Assembly (NCBI GenBank): GCA_018136815.1
Contig: CM030931.1
Coordinates: 2,781,801-2,845,800, forward strand
DNA from: Isochrysis galbana
Lineage: Eukaryota; Haptophyta; Isochrysidales; Isochrysidaceae
Direction of reading: 5' to 3'
DNA length: 64,000 nucleotides
In this document: piece after piece, positions 31,513-43,539 of the stretch
Position numbering within the stretch: position 1 is the first letter of the stretch
Layout: every line of letters begins with the position of its first letter
The notes under the pieces: generated by a model
Told to the model about the DNA's origin: nothing
What the model saw: only the letters and a program-made list of their open reading frames with translations
Databases searched by the model: none
Program-made: the position numbers and the translations under genes

Positions 31513-32473
31513 CTCGACACGTCCCGGGAATGAGGCCAATTCCTTCTCCCCATTGTTCGACTGTTGATCGCCAGTGGGTGTTGGCGACCCCGTCCGAGAG
31601 CTAGCTGTCTTGATCCAGAGCCGATGGGGTACATTTGTCCCATTGCAGAGCATCACAGTGGCAGGGATGCAAATACTGCAGGCTGGAGCATCATGAAGGC
31701 CCTCGATCCGCCTCTGGGTGTGTGGGTGTCATTAAGCGGCTCTTCCGACGTGGTCAACGACAACGAGCAATTAGGTAGAATAGTGGCGTGGCGTGGACAA
31801 TCTGAAAGGTGTTTTGCATGGAACCCCGGATCACCACGAAAGCAATTGCCCGCTTCTTCCTCAAACTCAATGGCTCGAGGTCCATGCGCTCAGCATTACG
31901 GCAGCGTAGCGCGCGTATGCGTTTGCCCTCTTATGTCTTCTGGCTGCAATCTTCGATCGGCACACGGTAACACGGTAACGCATCTTTAACGACTCCAGTA
32001 TGGATCGGTGTGTGCGCGCTCGCACGCACGCGCTTTTGTCCACTGGTTTGACCGTGGGAGATGTTGCGTTCTGTCCAATGCTCTATTATTTGCTTTGTGG
32101 TGGTGGTGGTGGTGGTTGTGGTGGTGTTGTAGTAGTTCGTAGTAGGTGTAGCGTCTATAGCTATAGCAGTAGCGGCGCAGAGAGCAGCAACGCAGCAACC
32201 GCCAGCACTAGCAGTAGTAGTTCGTATAGGCTGCCGCTTCATGGATAAGCCCCATTTCTATGGCGTAAAATAAATGTAAATGTAAATGATTTTACATTTT
32301 AGGGCGGTTGTGACGAGTCGCGTAGGGGAGTGGTCCGTGAGGTCGTTGATTGGCTCGAATATACTCTCTAGTGTTGTGCAGGTCCCTAGATGGGTAGAGG
32401 ATTCCGTGGTTTGTTTGCAAAGGCGGCATAGGGGGTCTCTGTCCGGGAAGCGGTTGTATGTTCCTATCCGCAC
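31513..32473. other. Downstream of the GH16 gene
   Basis: No gene seen. A (GTG)n-like simple repeat (GGTGGTGGTGGTGGTTGTGG) lies near 32098-32125 and an AAATGTAAATGT duplication near 32270. Confidence 0.45.
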
Positions 32474-32573
32474 TTATCTTATGATTGGTCGCCATGGAGG
32501 GGGGCCTCGCGCCGCCCCCACTCTCTCGACTCCCCTCATGGGGGGCGAGAACCAGCTCCACCCCCCTGCGCTG

Positions 32574-33613
32574 CCTCTTGGTAGGGCCAGGTCAGAATTT
32601 CGTTTGAAACCCGCCCAAATTTCTTCGGATATTTCGCTCAGATTTCGCGTTCACTGCCCCAAATTTCGCAAATATTTTGCGAGGCGCGAGCGCTCCCGCG
32701 CTCGCGCGCTAGCCTGACCTAGCTACCTATACATAGCCATATAGCATATTGCATATAGCCCCGCCGCCGCTGCTATCTGTATTTGGCTACATGAATGGGC
32801 TTTTCAAAGGCTTTTCACTTTTCACCTAGATAGAGCGAGGATTGACACTCATTGACTCTCGTTTGCGCAACGTTAATTATAAAAGTACTTGCACAGTGAC
32901 ACACATCACACACGTACACTCTACTAACGTCTAACGTATTACTCACTCCTTACTCAAGGTCACTGGTGTGATTATACCGCAACATCAACCCACATTGAAT
33001 CTGATCGGCCAAGGCACTCATTTGTCCATCGCCAAACATACACTTCAATAACGAAAACACACGCTCACACGACGCAGAATTAGGAGACAATGCAAAAGCG
33101 ATGCGCGCAGCCGTTGCCCATGTCGGAATGTGAGTGTGATTTGCCCTCCACCACTCTCCACTCTAAGACGGTCTTGGTGTACTCGGAGATATTGCCACGG
33201 TCGGCGATGCGGAATGCACGGGCTGATGCCAAGTATGCGGGCAGCTCGTGGACAAGTAGGTTGCCACAATTGAGGTGAGCATACATGGGGAGAGTCTCGA
33301 GTTTCCGAACATACGCCGTATCCACATTCGCACAGGCAAACGAGGGGTCAAACGCACGGAGCAGGGCTAACGCTTGGTGTTGCGCTTTACAATGATATGG
33401 GCCCCTCTCTCTCCCGCCTCCCGCCCTTACTACTTACTACCCCCCCCGCCCCCGCCCCCGCCCTTCTCCCTAGGTATAGGAGCCCCCAAATTTTGCGAGG
33501 GCGTTGCAGGAGCCCCCCAAATTTTGCGAAATTTCGCCCCGAAATCTGTGAGTAAACCCACCCCCAAACTTTGAAAAAAAATTCCGAAATCCTGACCTGG
33601 CCCTACCTCTTGG
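32574..33613. mobile_element. Non-autonomous hAT transposon with 8-bp target duplication
   Basis: The element is 32582-33605 (1,024 bp). It begins TAGGGCCAGGTCAGAATTTCG and ends with the reverse complement of TAGGGCCAGGTCAGGATTTCG, one mismatch in 21. CCTCTTGG flanks both sides (32574-32581 and 33606-33613), the 8-bp duplication typical of hAT transposases. The uninterrupted site, GCTGCCTCTTGGCATG, is present in the sister repeat at 46969-46984, which confirms the boundaries. The interior keeps only a C-terminal transposase remnant on the minus strand. CCCAAATTT-like sub-terminal words occur near both ends. Confidence 0.93.
32955..33350 (-). pseudogene. hAT transposase C-terminal (dimerisation) remnant
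   Basis: Minus-strand frames, with at least two shifts, read NLLVHELPAYLASARAF, then ADRGNISEYTKTVLEWW, then IPTWATAARIAFALSPNSAS, CERV, FSLLKCMFGDGQMSALADQ and IQCGLMLRYN. The SPxSAxxERVFSLLK string followed by a basic/hydrophobic helix is the hallmark of the hAT C-terminal dimerisation region. The catalytic core and zinc finger are gone. It lies wholly inside the 32582-33605 element. Confidence 0.85.
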
Positions 33614-33885
33614 CATGTAGGGGGGACTCACCCAGACTGCCCAGACTCTCCCTGAGAGTCGGGCACAGATCGCACGCCCTGGCCCGCGTTGGCCCGCTTC
33701 TCGCTCTGACCAACCCCTCCTCCCCCTGGGCCCCCCTGATCAGGAGCCCCCAGCCAGCTCCAGTCGACCGGCAGGGGCTCGAGAGCCAGCGAGGGAGAAG
33801 CAGGAGGGGCCAGGGCCATGCCCCAGCCTCACCTGCCCCCTGAGCTGTGCTCCCAGGCCCCTGCAGGCCTCCTGGGGACCGCCTG

Positions 33886-34099
33886 AAGATTAATTAATTT
33901 GTTAATAGTCTCACCGCACACGCGGCCGTGCATCCTCTACTTTCTACTCACGTAAAAAAAACATTTGAAGATTCTGGGCTATACACCTACCGTCTGCAGG
34001 ACTATCCATCTCTATTTCCATCGCCCTTATCTTCCCTGCCTCCACCTCCTCCCCTGCCCCCCTTCTTTCCTTTTTCTCCGGTTTCCGGGGTCCGGCCTC
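33886..34099. repeat. Family A2 left-boundary fragment and pyrimidine tract
   Basis: 33886-33955 repeats the left edge of family A2 (TTAATTTGTTAATAGTCTCA and on to TTTCTACTCACGT). The remainder to 34099 is C/T-rich. Confidence 0.6.
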
Positions 34100-36010
34100 G
34101 GTGCACTACCTGAGTGAGGCCTGGTTTGGAGTGTGGGGTCCGGGCAGGCTGGCCTTTTGGTTTTTATATCTGTCGTGTGTCCCTTCCTCCCGGCCGTGTT
34201 TTGGTGGTTCCAGAAGAGGCGGCAGGCGTACGAAGGGGCGGGGGAGCGGAGGACAAGAGACGGCCAGGGGCATGGCCTCGCCGGGGGAGGCGACGGTGAG
34301 TGAGGAGCCGGAGCTCGGCGTCTAACGATTGGGCTAATGATTCGGACACTGGCACCCAGGAGAACGACCGGGGTCCAGTGGAGGCGGTGGCGGTCCATAC
34401 TCGCCACCAGTTTCGTATTTTGCGCAGCATGCGCGCCGGACGAACGTCGAGGGTAGGCTGCCGTGTTGTCTCAATCCACGGTCGCCATTCAGCGGAGAGG
34501 AAGGCGTGCTCAACGCACGGCGGAGGGCTAGCAGACGTGGGGTCGACGGCAGCGACGACGGAGGACGTATCGCCGCGACGATGCGCTAGCGGTGCTGGTG
34601 GGTGCCCCGGCGGCGATGCCCTGCGTGCGAGGGCGACTAGGGTGGCGGCGGAGGCGTCGCCACGGTGCGTGGCAGACCGGCAGTAGTCGAGGAGCACCGG
34701 CATCCATTGGGACGCCATCGCCCCCGCTATCCCGACGTACGTGCGGCTGCGCAACCAACGCGCCGCGGTGGGGAGTCATAGGCAGGTTAGCCATGGCCGG
34801 CTCTCTACCAGGGACCATGCAAGTCGGCTGGAGGGGGGGGAGAGTAGGGGAGAGGTAGAGCCCTGTGGCTTTAGTATGTCCGGTGCCGTGCTGCCACGGA
34901 TGGACATACTGCGTAGCTTCGACGCCGCCCAATAGCATTTTCGCATAATGGTGCATCTTGGGATTCTCTACCGCCAGGAAAGGGGCTCGTGCGTTGAGGC
35001 GACGGCGAAATTGGGCAGCTGCGGCAGCGGTGCGACGAATGCGACGAATCGGACGAAGGCGACGAGGGGCTCGGTGAGCGGTGGCGCCGGTGGCGATGGC
35101 TCTTACGGCCCTTGGGGGCTTTCGGGGGTTTCGGGGGAGGCCGAGGCGACAACGTGGGTGGTTGTGGCGCTTCGGTTTGTGCTAGCCCTCCTCCCCCAGG
35201 TTTGGAGGCGGTGGATACAGCCCGTGAAGCGGGGGCACCCTTCTCGATCGCCTCGGTGACCGCGGCGAGCTGCTTGGTGAACTGCGCTGCCATGGATTGG
35301 ATCATTTCCATGCAGCGCAGCTCCACCGCGCTCAGCCCTGGAGAGGCGGCGGACATCGGCGGCGGAACGTTGGCGAAGGGGGCAAATGAGTGGACGGGCA
35401 CCCTGCGGGCATCTGGGAGGCTTCCATCCCGGGAGGAGAGGGGCGACTGGGGTACGACCGAGGCGATCGGCATGTAGCCGGTGCGCTCGGTATAGGGCTC
35501 GTATCCACCCTCTGAGTCGGAGGGTGGGGGTGGGGCACCGCCCTCGTCTTCAGGCGGGGGCGGGTAGTGCGGCAAAGCCAAAGCGGGCAAAGTTTCAGTG
35601 GGAGCGGGCATTGGCCCGCTCCTCACTGCACCGGAGGGCGACGGGGGCGAGGATGGAGGCGCGGCGCCGAGCTCGGAAGGGTCCGGGGGAGCGGTGGCTG
35701 CGGCCTCGGCGTGCGAGAGGACGAGGGGTTCGGCATCGGTGGGAAGCAGAGCGGGTAGCGGGCCCGACTCTGTGGATTTGGGGCTCTGGAGCTCCTGTGG
35801 CGGGTCCGGCGCGGGACGCGACGACTCGGATTCTTCACCTGACGGATTGGAGGTTACGGATGGAACAGGAGGGACCGAACGGGACGGAAGGTAGGCGGCG
35901 GAAGGCACGGCCTTTCGGCCATTGGCGGGCGGGACGGGCAGACCATCTTCCATGGTTGGAGGATGGATGGCGGGCAGTGGCGAGGGCGAGCGCGAAGACG
36001 GAGCGGACAT
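34100..36010 (-). pseudogene. Gag of a chromovirus-like LTR retrotransposon
   Basis: The minus strand starts at ATG 36010 (MSAPSSRSPSPLPAIHPP). About 250 residues are Pro/Ser/Glu-rich, then a helical segment (VELRCMEMIQSMAAQFTKQL then AAVTEAIEKG), then a basic tract (KGRKSHRHRRHRSPSPS). Frameshifts near 34950 and 34760 lead into segments resembling a capsid core (PKMHHYAKMLLGGVEATQYV; GAMASQWMPVLLDYCRSA). The element stops near 34100 with no protease, reverse transcriptase or integrase. The first 170 bases of gag are duplicated at 55466-55640. Confidence 0.65.
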
Positions 36011-36687
36011 AGTGGATCGCGAGAGTGAGTGGGTGAGTGAGTGGATTTGGTTGGTGTTGTAAGATTGCTTGTTACGACTGAGCGAGAGCGAGAGCGAGAA
36101 CGAGGGAGCGAGGAGCGACTGGGGCGAGGGACGAGGGCGACAGAGGCCGACAGGGTACCAATCCGACGAGCCCGACAACAATCCGAGACACGCACACTTG
36201 ACTTTCACCCAACATTCCTCCACACTAACGTATCTTTCTCCACTTGGGCGGGGAAGACACAGAAGGAAGGAAACAAGGAAGAGAAAGCCGACAAGAGAGC
36301 GACGATGCGACGGAAGAGCCGACGGCGAACGGCGGTTACCGCGAACGAGTAGGTAGAAAGTAAGGAGGGAATCTACGTGCGTAAACCGAAAGGGGCGAGA
36401 GGGTAGGCTTCGCGCGGGGGGGGAAAAGTCCGCAGCGACGAACGCCTACGACGAGGGCGAGAGCGAGCGCGGGGGAACGACAGCAAGGAGGGACCAAAGG
36501 CAGGGCGCAAGGCCAAAGGTGCAAAGGAGCGAAACAGAAGCGAGACAGGCCACAAAGGGGCGCAACGGCAAGGAGCGAGGGGCGAGTTACGAATGAAGAG
36601 TTCTACAAATTACGAGTAAAACTCCGCGGCAACAAGAACGACTGGGCTCGAAGACGCCTACGGTCGGAAGTCGATCGCGGATGCGAC
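36011..36687 (-). mobile_element. 5' LTR and leader of the LTR retrotransposon
   Basis: Read on the minus strand it begins TGTCGCATCCGCGATC at 36687, where similarity with the second copy (56314) also begins; the flanks differ, so this is the LTR edge. 35838-36687 and 55465-56314 are almost identical, with only a few substitutions and a 4-bp insertion. The 3' edge of the LTR within this block is not visible. GAGCGAGA-type repeats lie at 36080-36110. A possible primer-binding start is TGGTACC (about 36155-36161 on +), but I cannot assign a tRNA. Confidence 0.7.
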
Positions 36688-36689
36688 AT

Positions 36690-37005
36690 GGCCCCTCCTG
36701 CCTCTCCCTCGCGGGCGCTGGCTCTCGCGCCCCTGCAGGTCGACTGGAGCTGGCTGGGGGGCCCTAAACAGGGGGGCCCAGGGGGAGGAGGGGCTGGTCA
36801 GAGGGATGGGCTGGCCACGACAGGCCAGGGCGGGCGAATCAGGCGTGCCTGTGGGGAGAGGGATGGGTCAGCATGGCAGTGTGCTCCTGGCAGGCCATCA
36901 GGCGTGCCAGGAGAGTGGGTGGTTCCTCCCCCATGGCAGGGGAGGAGTGGAGAGAGAGGGGGGCTCGTGCCCCCCCATGGGCGAACTAAGTATAAACTTA
37001 GTTCG
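36690..37005 (-). repeat. GC-rich dispersed repeat, family A (copy 4)
   Basis: Collinear with 19210-19490. It ends in a perfect 10-bp hairpin, CGAACTAAGT-ATAA-ACTTAGTTCG (36982-37005), the strongest of the family's terminal hairpins. Confidence 0.8.
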
Positions 37006-37530
37006 AGATATTGAAATGAATGTTCGACCGCTCAAGTATTTTGTATTTTCATTCGACAAGTATTAGTGTAGTTGCAATCGAGAATGCTTTGTGTGCATTA
37101 AATGGTACGCGGTATGAGGAGCACTGGCAGCATACTAGCCCATCCAACATCATAGTCTAGTGATTACACTTCACGATGAGCAAGCGTGGCCCACAAGAAT
37201 CAGCCCGAGTGTTTGATGAGGAAGCCGAGATTGTACGAACGTTGTAAACGATGATACAAGGACGACGGGTCTTGATGAACCGCTCCGGATATCAAGTGTT
37301 ACCAACTCGTGAGTGAGAAGGTGACGCGCATAGTCGTGTTGCACTCCGTCGCAATGAATGCTCAAGCAGCATGATCATATGGAGCAGACATGCACGTAGC
37401 GTGCAACCCAACCCTGACAACTTCACCATGAACACCATATAGCCATGTGCGAGCCCACTGCACTCGGTTGCTCTCAAAACCTTCCAGTGATAAATTGTGA
37501 GCGAATAATCGCTAGTGATAGCATGGCGGG
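37006..37530. other. Downstream of the permease gene
   Basis: About 500 bases without a gene. The 3' region of the leftward permease gene is presumed to lie here. Confidence 0.45.
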
Positions 37531-40111
37531 CTACGGCGAGCGCGCCTTACCAACCGTATCCGGGACCTGGGCGTAGGCATCCTCGATTGCCATACTCGGA
37601 ACTAGGGAAGAGTGGCTGTCTGACCGTTCGTCTTGAAGAGTTTTCAGTGAAACTGAGGGTGAGCGCAGCTCCATCTCAGGTGTGAAGGGCGCACGCATCT
37701 GTCGCCAAGTGAGCGCGTCGAGCTCTCCCTCGTTATCGTCCCCTTCAATCCTACTCCAACCCAAGATGTGCGCGTTGGGTAATTTAGGCTCGATTGCTGC
37801 TGCGATGGCCTCTCTCCGCCTTCGTCTTACGGCAAACCTGTTACACACGAAAGAGAGTGGTGCGAGATGGAGAGGGTGATGTTTATTACCGGGCTGAAGC
37901 GCGGCCTACAACGGTTAAGGTGCGCGTCGCCGAAGCCAAACCGCCCCCGCTTACAAGAGGCATCCACGTAGCCTTTAGAGCATCGAAGCCAAGATAGCTC
38001 AGTGGGAGCTCGTGTGCAGTCAAGGAAAATTTGAGGGAATTCCATCACCCACCTTGATCCTATCGCGTGGATTATTAGGCCAAAGATCATCACCGCCAGC
38101 ATGCTGTAAATTTGATAAGCCGGTTCCTCCTTTTCATCGTCGACGGGGACGGCTGGCTCCTTGTCGACGCGCGCAGGCCGCCGACCAACAAGGGATTCAG
38201 TTGTGACGATGGCAGCGTACGATATGGAGATGGCGACTGGCACAACCGTGATGAGGACCGCTGTGGCTATTCCGCCAGGAATCCGAAACGGCCTGTTAAC
38301 CTTTGGCTGTTGCACGCGTAAAGCAACAAAAGACCACATAAAGAGGAGGATGGAAGGAACAGAGAGAAGCATTGAGAACTCCACGAGGATGGTATATGGT
38401 GCCCAGACGAGCAGGGCTGCGATTAGAGCGTTGAAAATGATGTACAGTGGCGCCACACCAGTCTACGGATAGCATGTGAGGGACTTAGATGGGGCAGCAT
38501 GGGCTTAACACTGCTGTCATGGGTGACGCTCGTCGCGGGCACCAAGCGGCATCGGACGGAGGCCTACCTGAGAAGTGGAAAGGAGATAGTTCAGCACCAC
38601 ATCCGTGCCGCGCCCGCCCTGCTTCGAACGTGTTGCCAGAGCCTCAAGGTCCTTTTCGTAGTGCTCGTTGATGAGGAAGAAGAGCGACCGCTCAGCCGTG
38701 AGCGCGGCGGCGTTGTATAGCCCTATCAAGCACACATTGGCACCGACCTGGCAAGCACGATCGGTCTCGGGTGATGAGACAGTCTGCGTGAAAATCACCG
38801 CGGGTTGGGTTCTTGGAAGATGGGCGATGCTCACTTGAAAGCCGTAGTCAAGCCAAGTGCCTGCGAGACGCCTTGCGAGCACATTGAAGTAGCCGGCTGT
38901 GTAGTGAGAAGGCACGTCATCGAGAGAGAGAGCGACTGCGAGCGGAAGAGTGTTGAGCAAGAGCACCTGGCAAGAATACATGCGCACGAGGCAGCGGGTG
39001 TAAGTACTTGTCTGGTGTCACAAGTTGCTATTCAGTTGAGCTAGTCCGCTCATGGGAGACGCCTCCGAGCTCACCGCAGGGAAAAGAATCGCAATGGAGA
39101 CGAGGAAGGTGCGTCGCGGGTTGTCGAGCTCTCCGGCCAAGGTGCCCAACGAGAAAAACCCGCAGTAAAGCCACAAGATCCACGAGACGAGCAATGATGA
39201 GTCAAGCTCTCCTGAGGGGGTCGATGCCCATGAGCCTCGTGAGCGAGCAAGCACACGAATGCAGACTGAACAAAACCAAGTGCGCACATTGTCTGCATCG
39301 ACGAGGTGCCTGGTCGGTGGAAGCTACAAGGGGACTTCACGGCAAAGATGGAGCAGGGGCTGGCACCCATCGCGTCGGATCGGCTTGATGTTGACTACAG
39401 GCGCACGCACCCTCAGAGACCAAGCAACGCCTGGGCTCCAGCTTTGGCATGCCCATAAACACGAACACAAGAGTTGGGGCCAGGGAGACGAAAGCAAGCA
39501 GTGTGTTGAACTTGACCATAACGTCGGTTCCGAGCAAATTTATCGCCTGGACGGTTGTCGGATAGGCACATTATTGGACGCGTTGGGAGAGCACAACAGC
39601 CAAACACGTCACATTTGAGCGACCGAGGATAGAGCAACAGCAGCGACACACGGGCAGGTGCGACGCATCCTGCGAATGTGCGCCGCACCGTCACAAACAC
39701 TACAATGGAGACAGAGAGCATGCCTTGCGAGGTCTCGCTCATCGGGACCATGGTGTTGACATAGTTTGACACGAGCACCGGGTAGATGGCCGCGTCGACC
39801 ACGTAGATCACCCAGACCCAGTACGCGTGATGTGAGCCTAGCACCTGGCCGCACGCCTCGCGCACCCATACAACGTACCCTCCATCCTCAGGGAAGGCCG
39901 TCGAGAGCTCAGCCACAATGAGCGCGATTGGCAACGAGTAGACGAACGGGACGATGCCGAGCATGATGAAGACGTAGAGAGGGGGGCCGGCCATCAGCAT
40001 CGCCTCGTTCCCATAGATCCCGCCGTGCACCCAGAAGAAGCCCACCACTACCATGCCCCACACGCCGATCTTCTTGCCCTCGCCGCCGCTGCCGCCGCCG
40101 CCGCCCGCCAT
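37531..40111 (-). CDS. LAT/PUT-type polyamine or amino-acid permease (APC superfamily)
   Basis: Seven exons: 40111-39689, 39546-39411, 39211-39075, 38966-38835, 38747-38568, 38462-38053, 37837-37531, giving 574 residues with every junction in phase. Donors are GTGCGG, GTGCGT, GTGAGC, GTGAGC, GTAGGC and GTGGGT. Landmarks match plant PUT/LAT permeases: FPEDGGYVVWVREACGQVLG, WVIYVVDAAIYPVLVSNYV, PKLEPRR, SLGTLAGELDNPRRTF, NRPFRIPGGIATAVLITVV and IIHAIGSRW. Hydrophobic stretches fit about 12 membrane spans. The Gly-rich N-terminus is cytosolic. Intron 4 (38834-38748) is 87 bp, in frame and without a stop, so its retention would insert 29 residues in place; I excise it because GTGAGC...CCAG is clean and the insert lacks family similarity. 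The basic C-terminal tail is in the last exon. Substrate (polyamine, cationic amino acid or paraquat-like) not decidable. Confidence 0.9.
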
Positions 40112-40137
40112 GCCTCCCGGCTCACTCTAGTGCGATA

Positions 40138-41501
<1,364 letters not shown>

Positions 41502-42716
41502 ATGGACATGTCGCTCGACTCGCTGGTGGACGAGCCTCTCGGCGAGGCGCCCGAACTGGAGGAGGTTGCACAGGCGCTCGAGAAGGCGTTGAGAGAGAGA
41601 GACAACGCCATCGTTGCACAGCAAGTGCTCGACGATGCGCAGGCCTGCCGGGCAGCGCCGGAGCAAGGCACTGCGGATCGAGCATTAACTCCGCAAGACA
41701 GTGTGGTGGAGGATGACTCCTCGGCCAGAGGACAACCAGGAGACTGCGAGCAGGGGCAACAAGAGGACAGTATGGCGGCTGATCAGTGCCCCATCCTCAG
41801 ACGAGCCGAGGGGGGTCACAGAAGCAATGCGGTCACACAAGCGGCGGGGATGACCGAGACCCCATATCCTTCAAGCGCGGTGGGAGTGGACCCTTGTGAC
41901 CTGGAATGGTGTGGGGTAGAAGAGCGAATACGACAAGAGTGTGATGGTAGAATGCGTGGTGCTATTCTTCGCACGTTCTGGGAGCGACGGGCCCGTCCTG
42001 AGCACCAGCTCAAGCGATGGCAGGCTCTCGAGCACGACGTGCGAATTTGGGCCCTGCAGTTCGGTTTCAATGCAGTGCAATGGGACGCCGAATTAATCCG
42101 GCTGTCCCTTCCGAATGAGATCTCAGTGATAAGCGAATGCTCGTCTCCACCGTCTCTAGAAAGGTCGCCGGCTGCGATCGATCCAGGAGAAGACGATGCG
42201 GAGGCAGAGGCGGCAGCCAGATTTTTGCGTGAAACAGCCGCACAACGGCAGCAATCTCGAAAGCACACACTGTCAAGCCCCCAATCTTCATCGTCGACCC
42301 GGGTCTCTTGTTCTCCGAACCGGCTCAGCACCACCAACCTTAGGCCTCCAAAAGCGGATTGTGGATGTGAACGTCGCCGCTCCGGCGCATTAAAGTCGCC
42401 CAAAAATTGGCGTAATGTCAGTTGCGACCCCCAGTTTCATGCAAGGAAGGAGGCCACTGTGCCGCTACACCGAGAAGAAGCTCACAGGCACCGCAGCACA
42501 TCCAATGCAAGCGCCGACGCAGCGTTTGACAAGCACTTGTCTCTAAAAAAACTCGAGAGCAGCCCATACGCTACAACCCTGCCCATTCCACGTTTGTCAC
42601 CCCGACCCAAGTCTCGAAGTGTGCGGGAAGGGAAAGGGACCCCTGGGACAAGAGTAGGCGATTCAAGGGGGTCCAACCGGAGGGCGCCGCTCGTTGCGAC
42701 GCTCCATGCGAGGTAA
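41502..42716 (+). CDS. Unknown protein, mostly disordered
   Basis: 404 residues from ATG 41502 (MDMSLDSLVDEPLGEAPEL). The first 70 residues form an acidic helix with heptad-like LEKALRERDNAIVAQQVLDD. A Glu/Gln/Asp-rich linker follows. Residues about 140-205 are the only compact part (DPCDLEWCGVEERIRQECD, AILRTFWERRARPEHQLKRW, HDVRIWALQFGFNAVQWDAE). The C-terminal half is basic and Ser/Arg-rich. I recognise no domain. Host-like GC codon use, an upstream acceptor-like site and a 400-codon frame support it being a gene. It is divergent from the permease. Confidence 0.6.
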   Translation: MDMSLDSLVDEPLGEAPELEEVAQALEKALRERDNAIVAQQVLDDAQACRAAPEQGTADRALTPQDSVVEDDSSARGQPGDCEQGQQEDSMAADQCPILRRAEGGHRSNAVTQAAGMTETPYPSSAVGVDPCDLEWCGVEERIRQECDGRMRGAILRTFWERRARPEHQLKRWQALEHDVRIWALQFGFNAVQWDAELIRLSLPNEISVISECSSPPSLERSPAAIDPGEDDAEAEAAARFLRETAAQRQQSRKHTLSSPQSSSSTRVSCSPNRLSTTNLRPPKADCGCERRRSGALKSPKNWRNVSCDPQFHARKEATVPLHREEAHRHRSTSNASADAAFDKHLSLKKLESSPYATTLPIPRLSPRPKSRSVREGKGTPGTRVGDSRGSNRRAPLVATLHAR

Positions 42717-42947
42717 TGACAAGAACCATGGTCTTCTCATCCACATCACAGAAGAACGACGTCGAGATGTCGAGTGGTGGCAACGATGCGCAGTGTGAAG
42801 TGGTGGCGAAAAGGTGGCTCCCTCTCACGTTTTCACGTGGCGGGAGCTCCCGCTGTCATGATCAGCCACCCGCAACGACCCTGTGCATGAACGGTGTGGA
42901 TAATAATAAAATATCTAAGTATTAGTACCGCCACTGCCATAAGTGTC

Positions 42948-43037
42948 GAACGTGGGACGGACTCGATTGAGCCATCAAATGTCCATAGGCTTTTTTTTTT
43001 TGCAAACATCGGGTGTCGTGTTATCCCTGGTCGCCAA
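42948..43037 (+). repeat. Family B end (partial copy)
   Basis: GTGTCGAACGTGGGACGG, then GAGCCATCAAATGTCCATAG, then an 11-base T-run. A second, fuller copy starts at 43038, so two family B ends lie head to tail. Confidence 0.65.
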
Positions 43038-43200
43038 GGTGTCGTTCCGTCAATTATGGGACATCAATCGAATGGAGCCATCAAATGTCCATAGTTATTT
43101 ATACAACAATAATCACATATGATGACCCTATTGTCGGTGTTTAACATCTACGGCGCGCGCTTTCAGGGGTTGGGCTAATTTTGGCATTCAGTCCCTTGCC

Positions 43201-43286
43201 CATGGCTCGCGTCGCAGGGTGCAATAATCACAGCCGTGTAACATCCCAACCTTCATCCTTCCAGTGTTTTTTTCCTGACAAACCAG
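43201..43286 (+). other. THAP-like N-terminal exon?
   Basis: A short frame from ATG 43201 reads MARVAGCNNHSRVTSQP, SSFQCFFPDKPG and reaches a donor-like CAG|GTGCAC. The GCxN...F..FP pattern recalls the start of a THAP zinc finger, a domain carried by P-element-type transposases. The first zinc cysteine is missing and no continuation was found, so this is a weak call. Confidence 0.2.
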
Positions 43287-43539
43287 GTGCACGCCGTGCG
43301 TGCGTATGGCGCGATGTGCATCGGTTCCCCCGTGGGGACCGTGCGTGCGCATACCAACTTGTTTCTCTGCGGTTCCTCTGTGGCCTGTGGTACCCGAGCC
43401 ACACAATTGCGTAAACATGCAACATAAGAGAGATCTCTCACGGGACACGTGTGATGAGTTGCAATCACCCATGTGCACGCCGTGCATGCGCACGGTGCGA
43501 TGTGCATCGGTTCCTCCCTGTCGCATTCATCTTAGATGA

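Larger units (their letters stand above)
32477..33885 (+). repeat. Family A copy 3, split by a hAT insertion
   Basis: 32477-32581 continues at 33606-33885 when the hAT element is removed, and together they match 46872-47250 in order. The left part begins TTATGATTGGTCGCCATGG; the right part ends in a CCTGCCCCCTGAGCTG block and CCTCCTGGGGACC. Confidence 0.8.

Noticed and set aside
37985..38020. tRNA-like A box (TAGCTCAGTGGG) near the permease
   Set aside because: No B box at the required distance and it lies inside the last permease intron.
38748..38834. 29-residue in-frame segment of the permease kept as coding
   Set aside because: Clean GTGAGC and CCAG borders, no similarity to the permease family and proximity to other short introns favour it being an intron.
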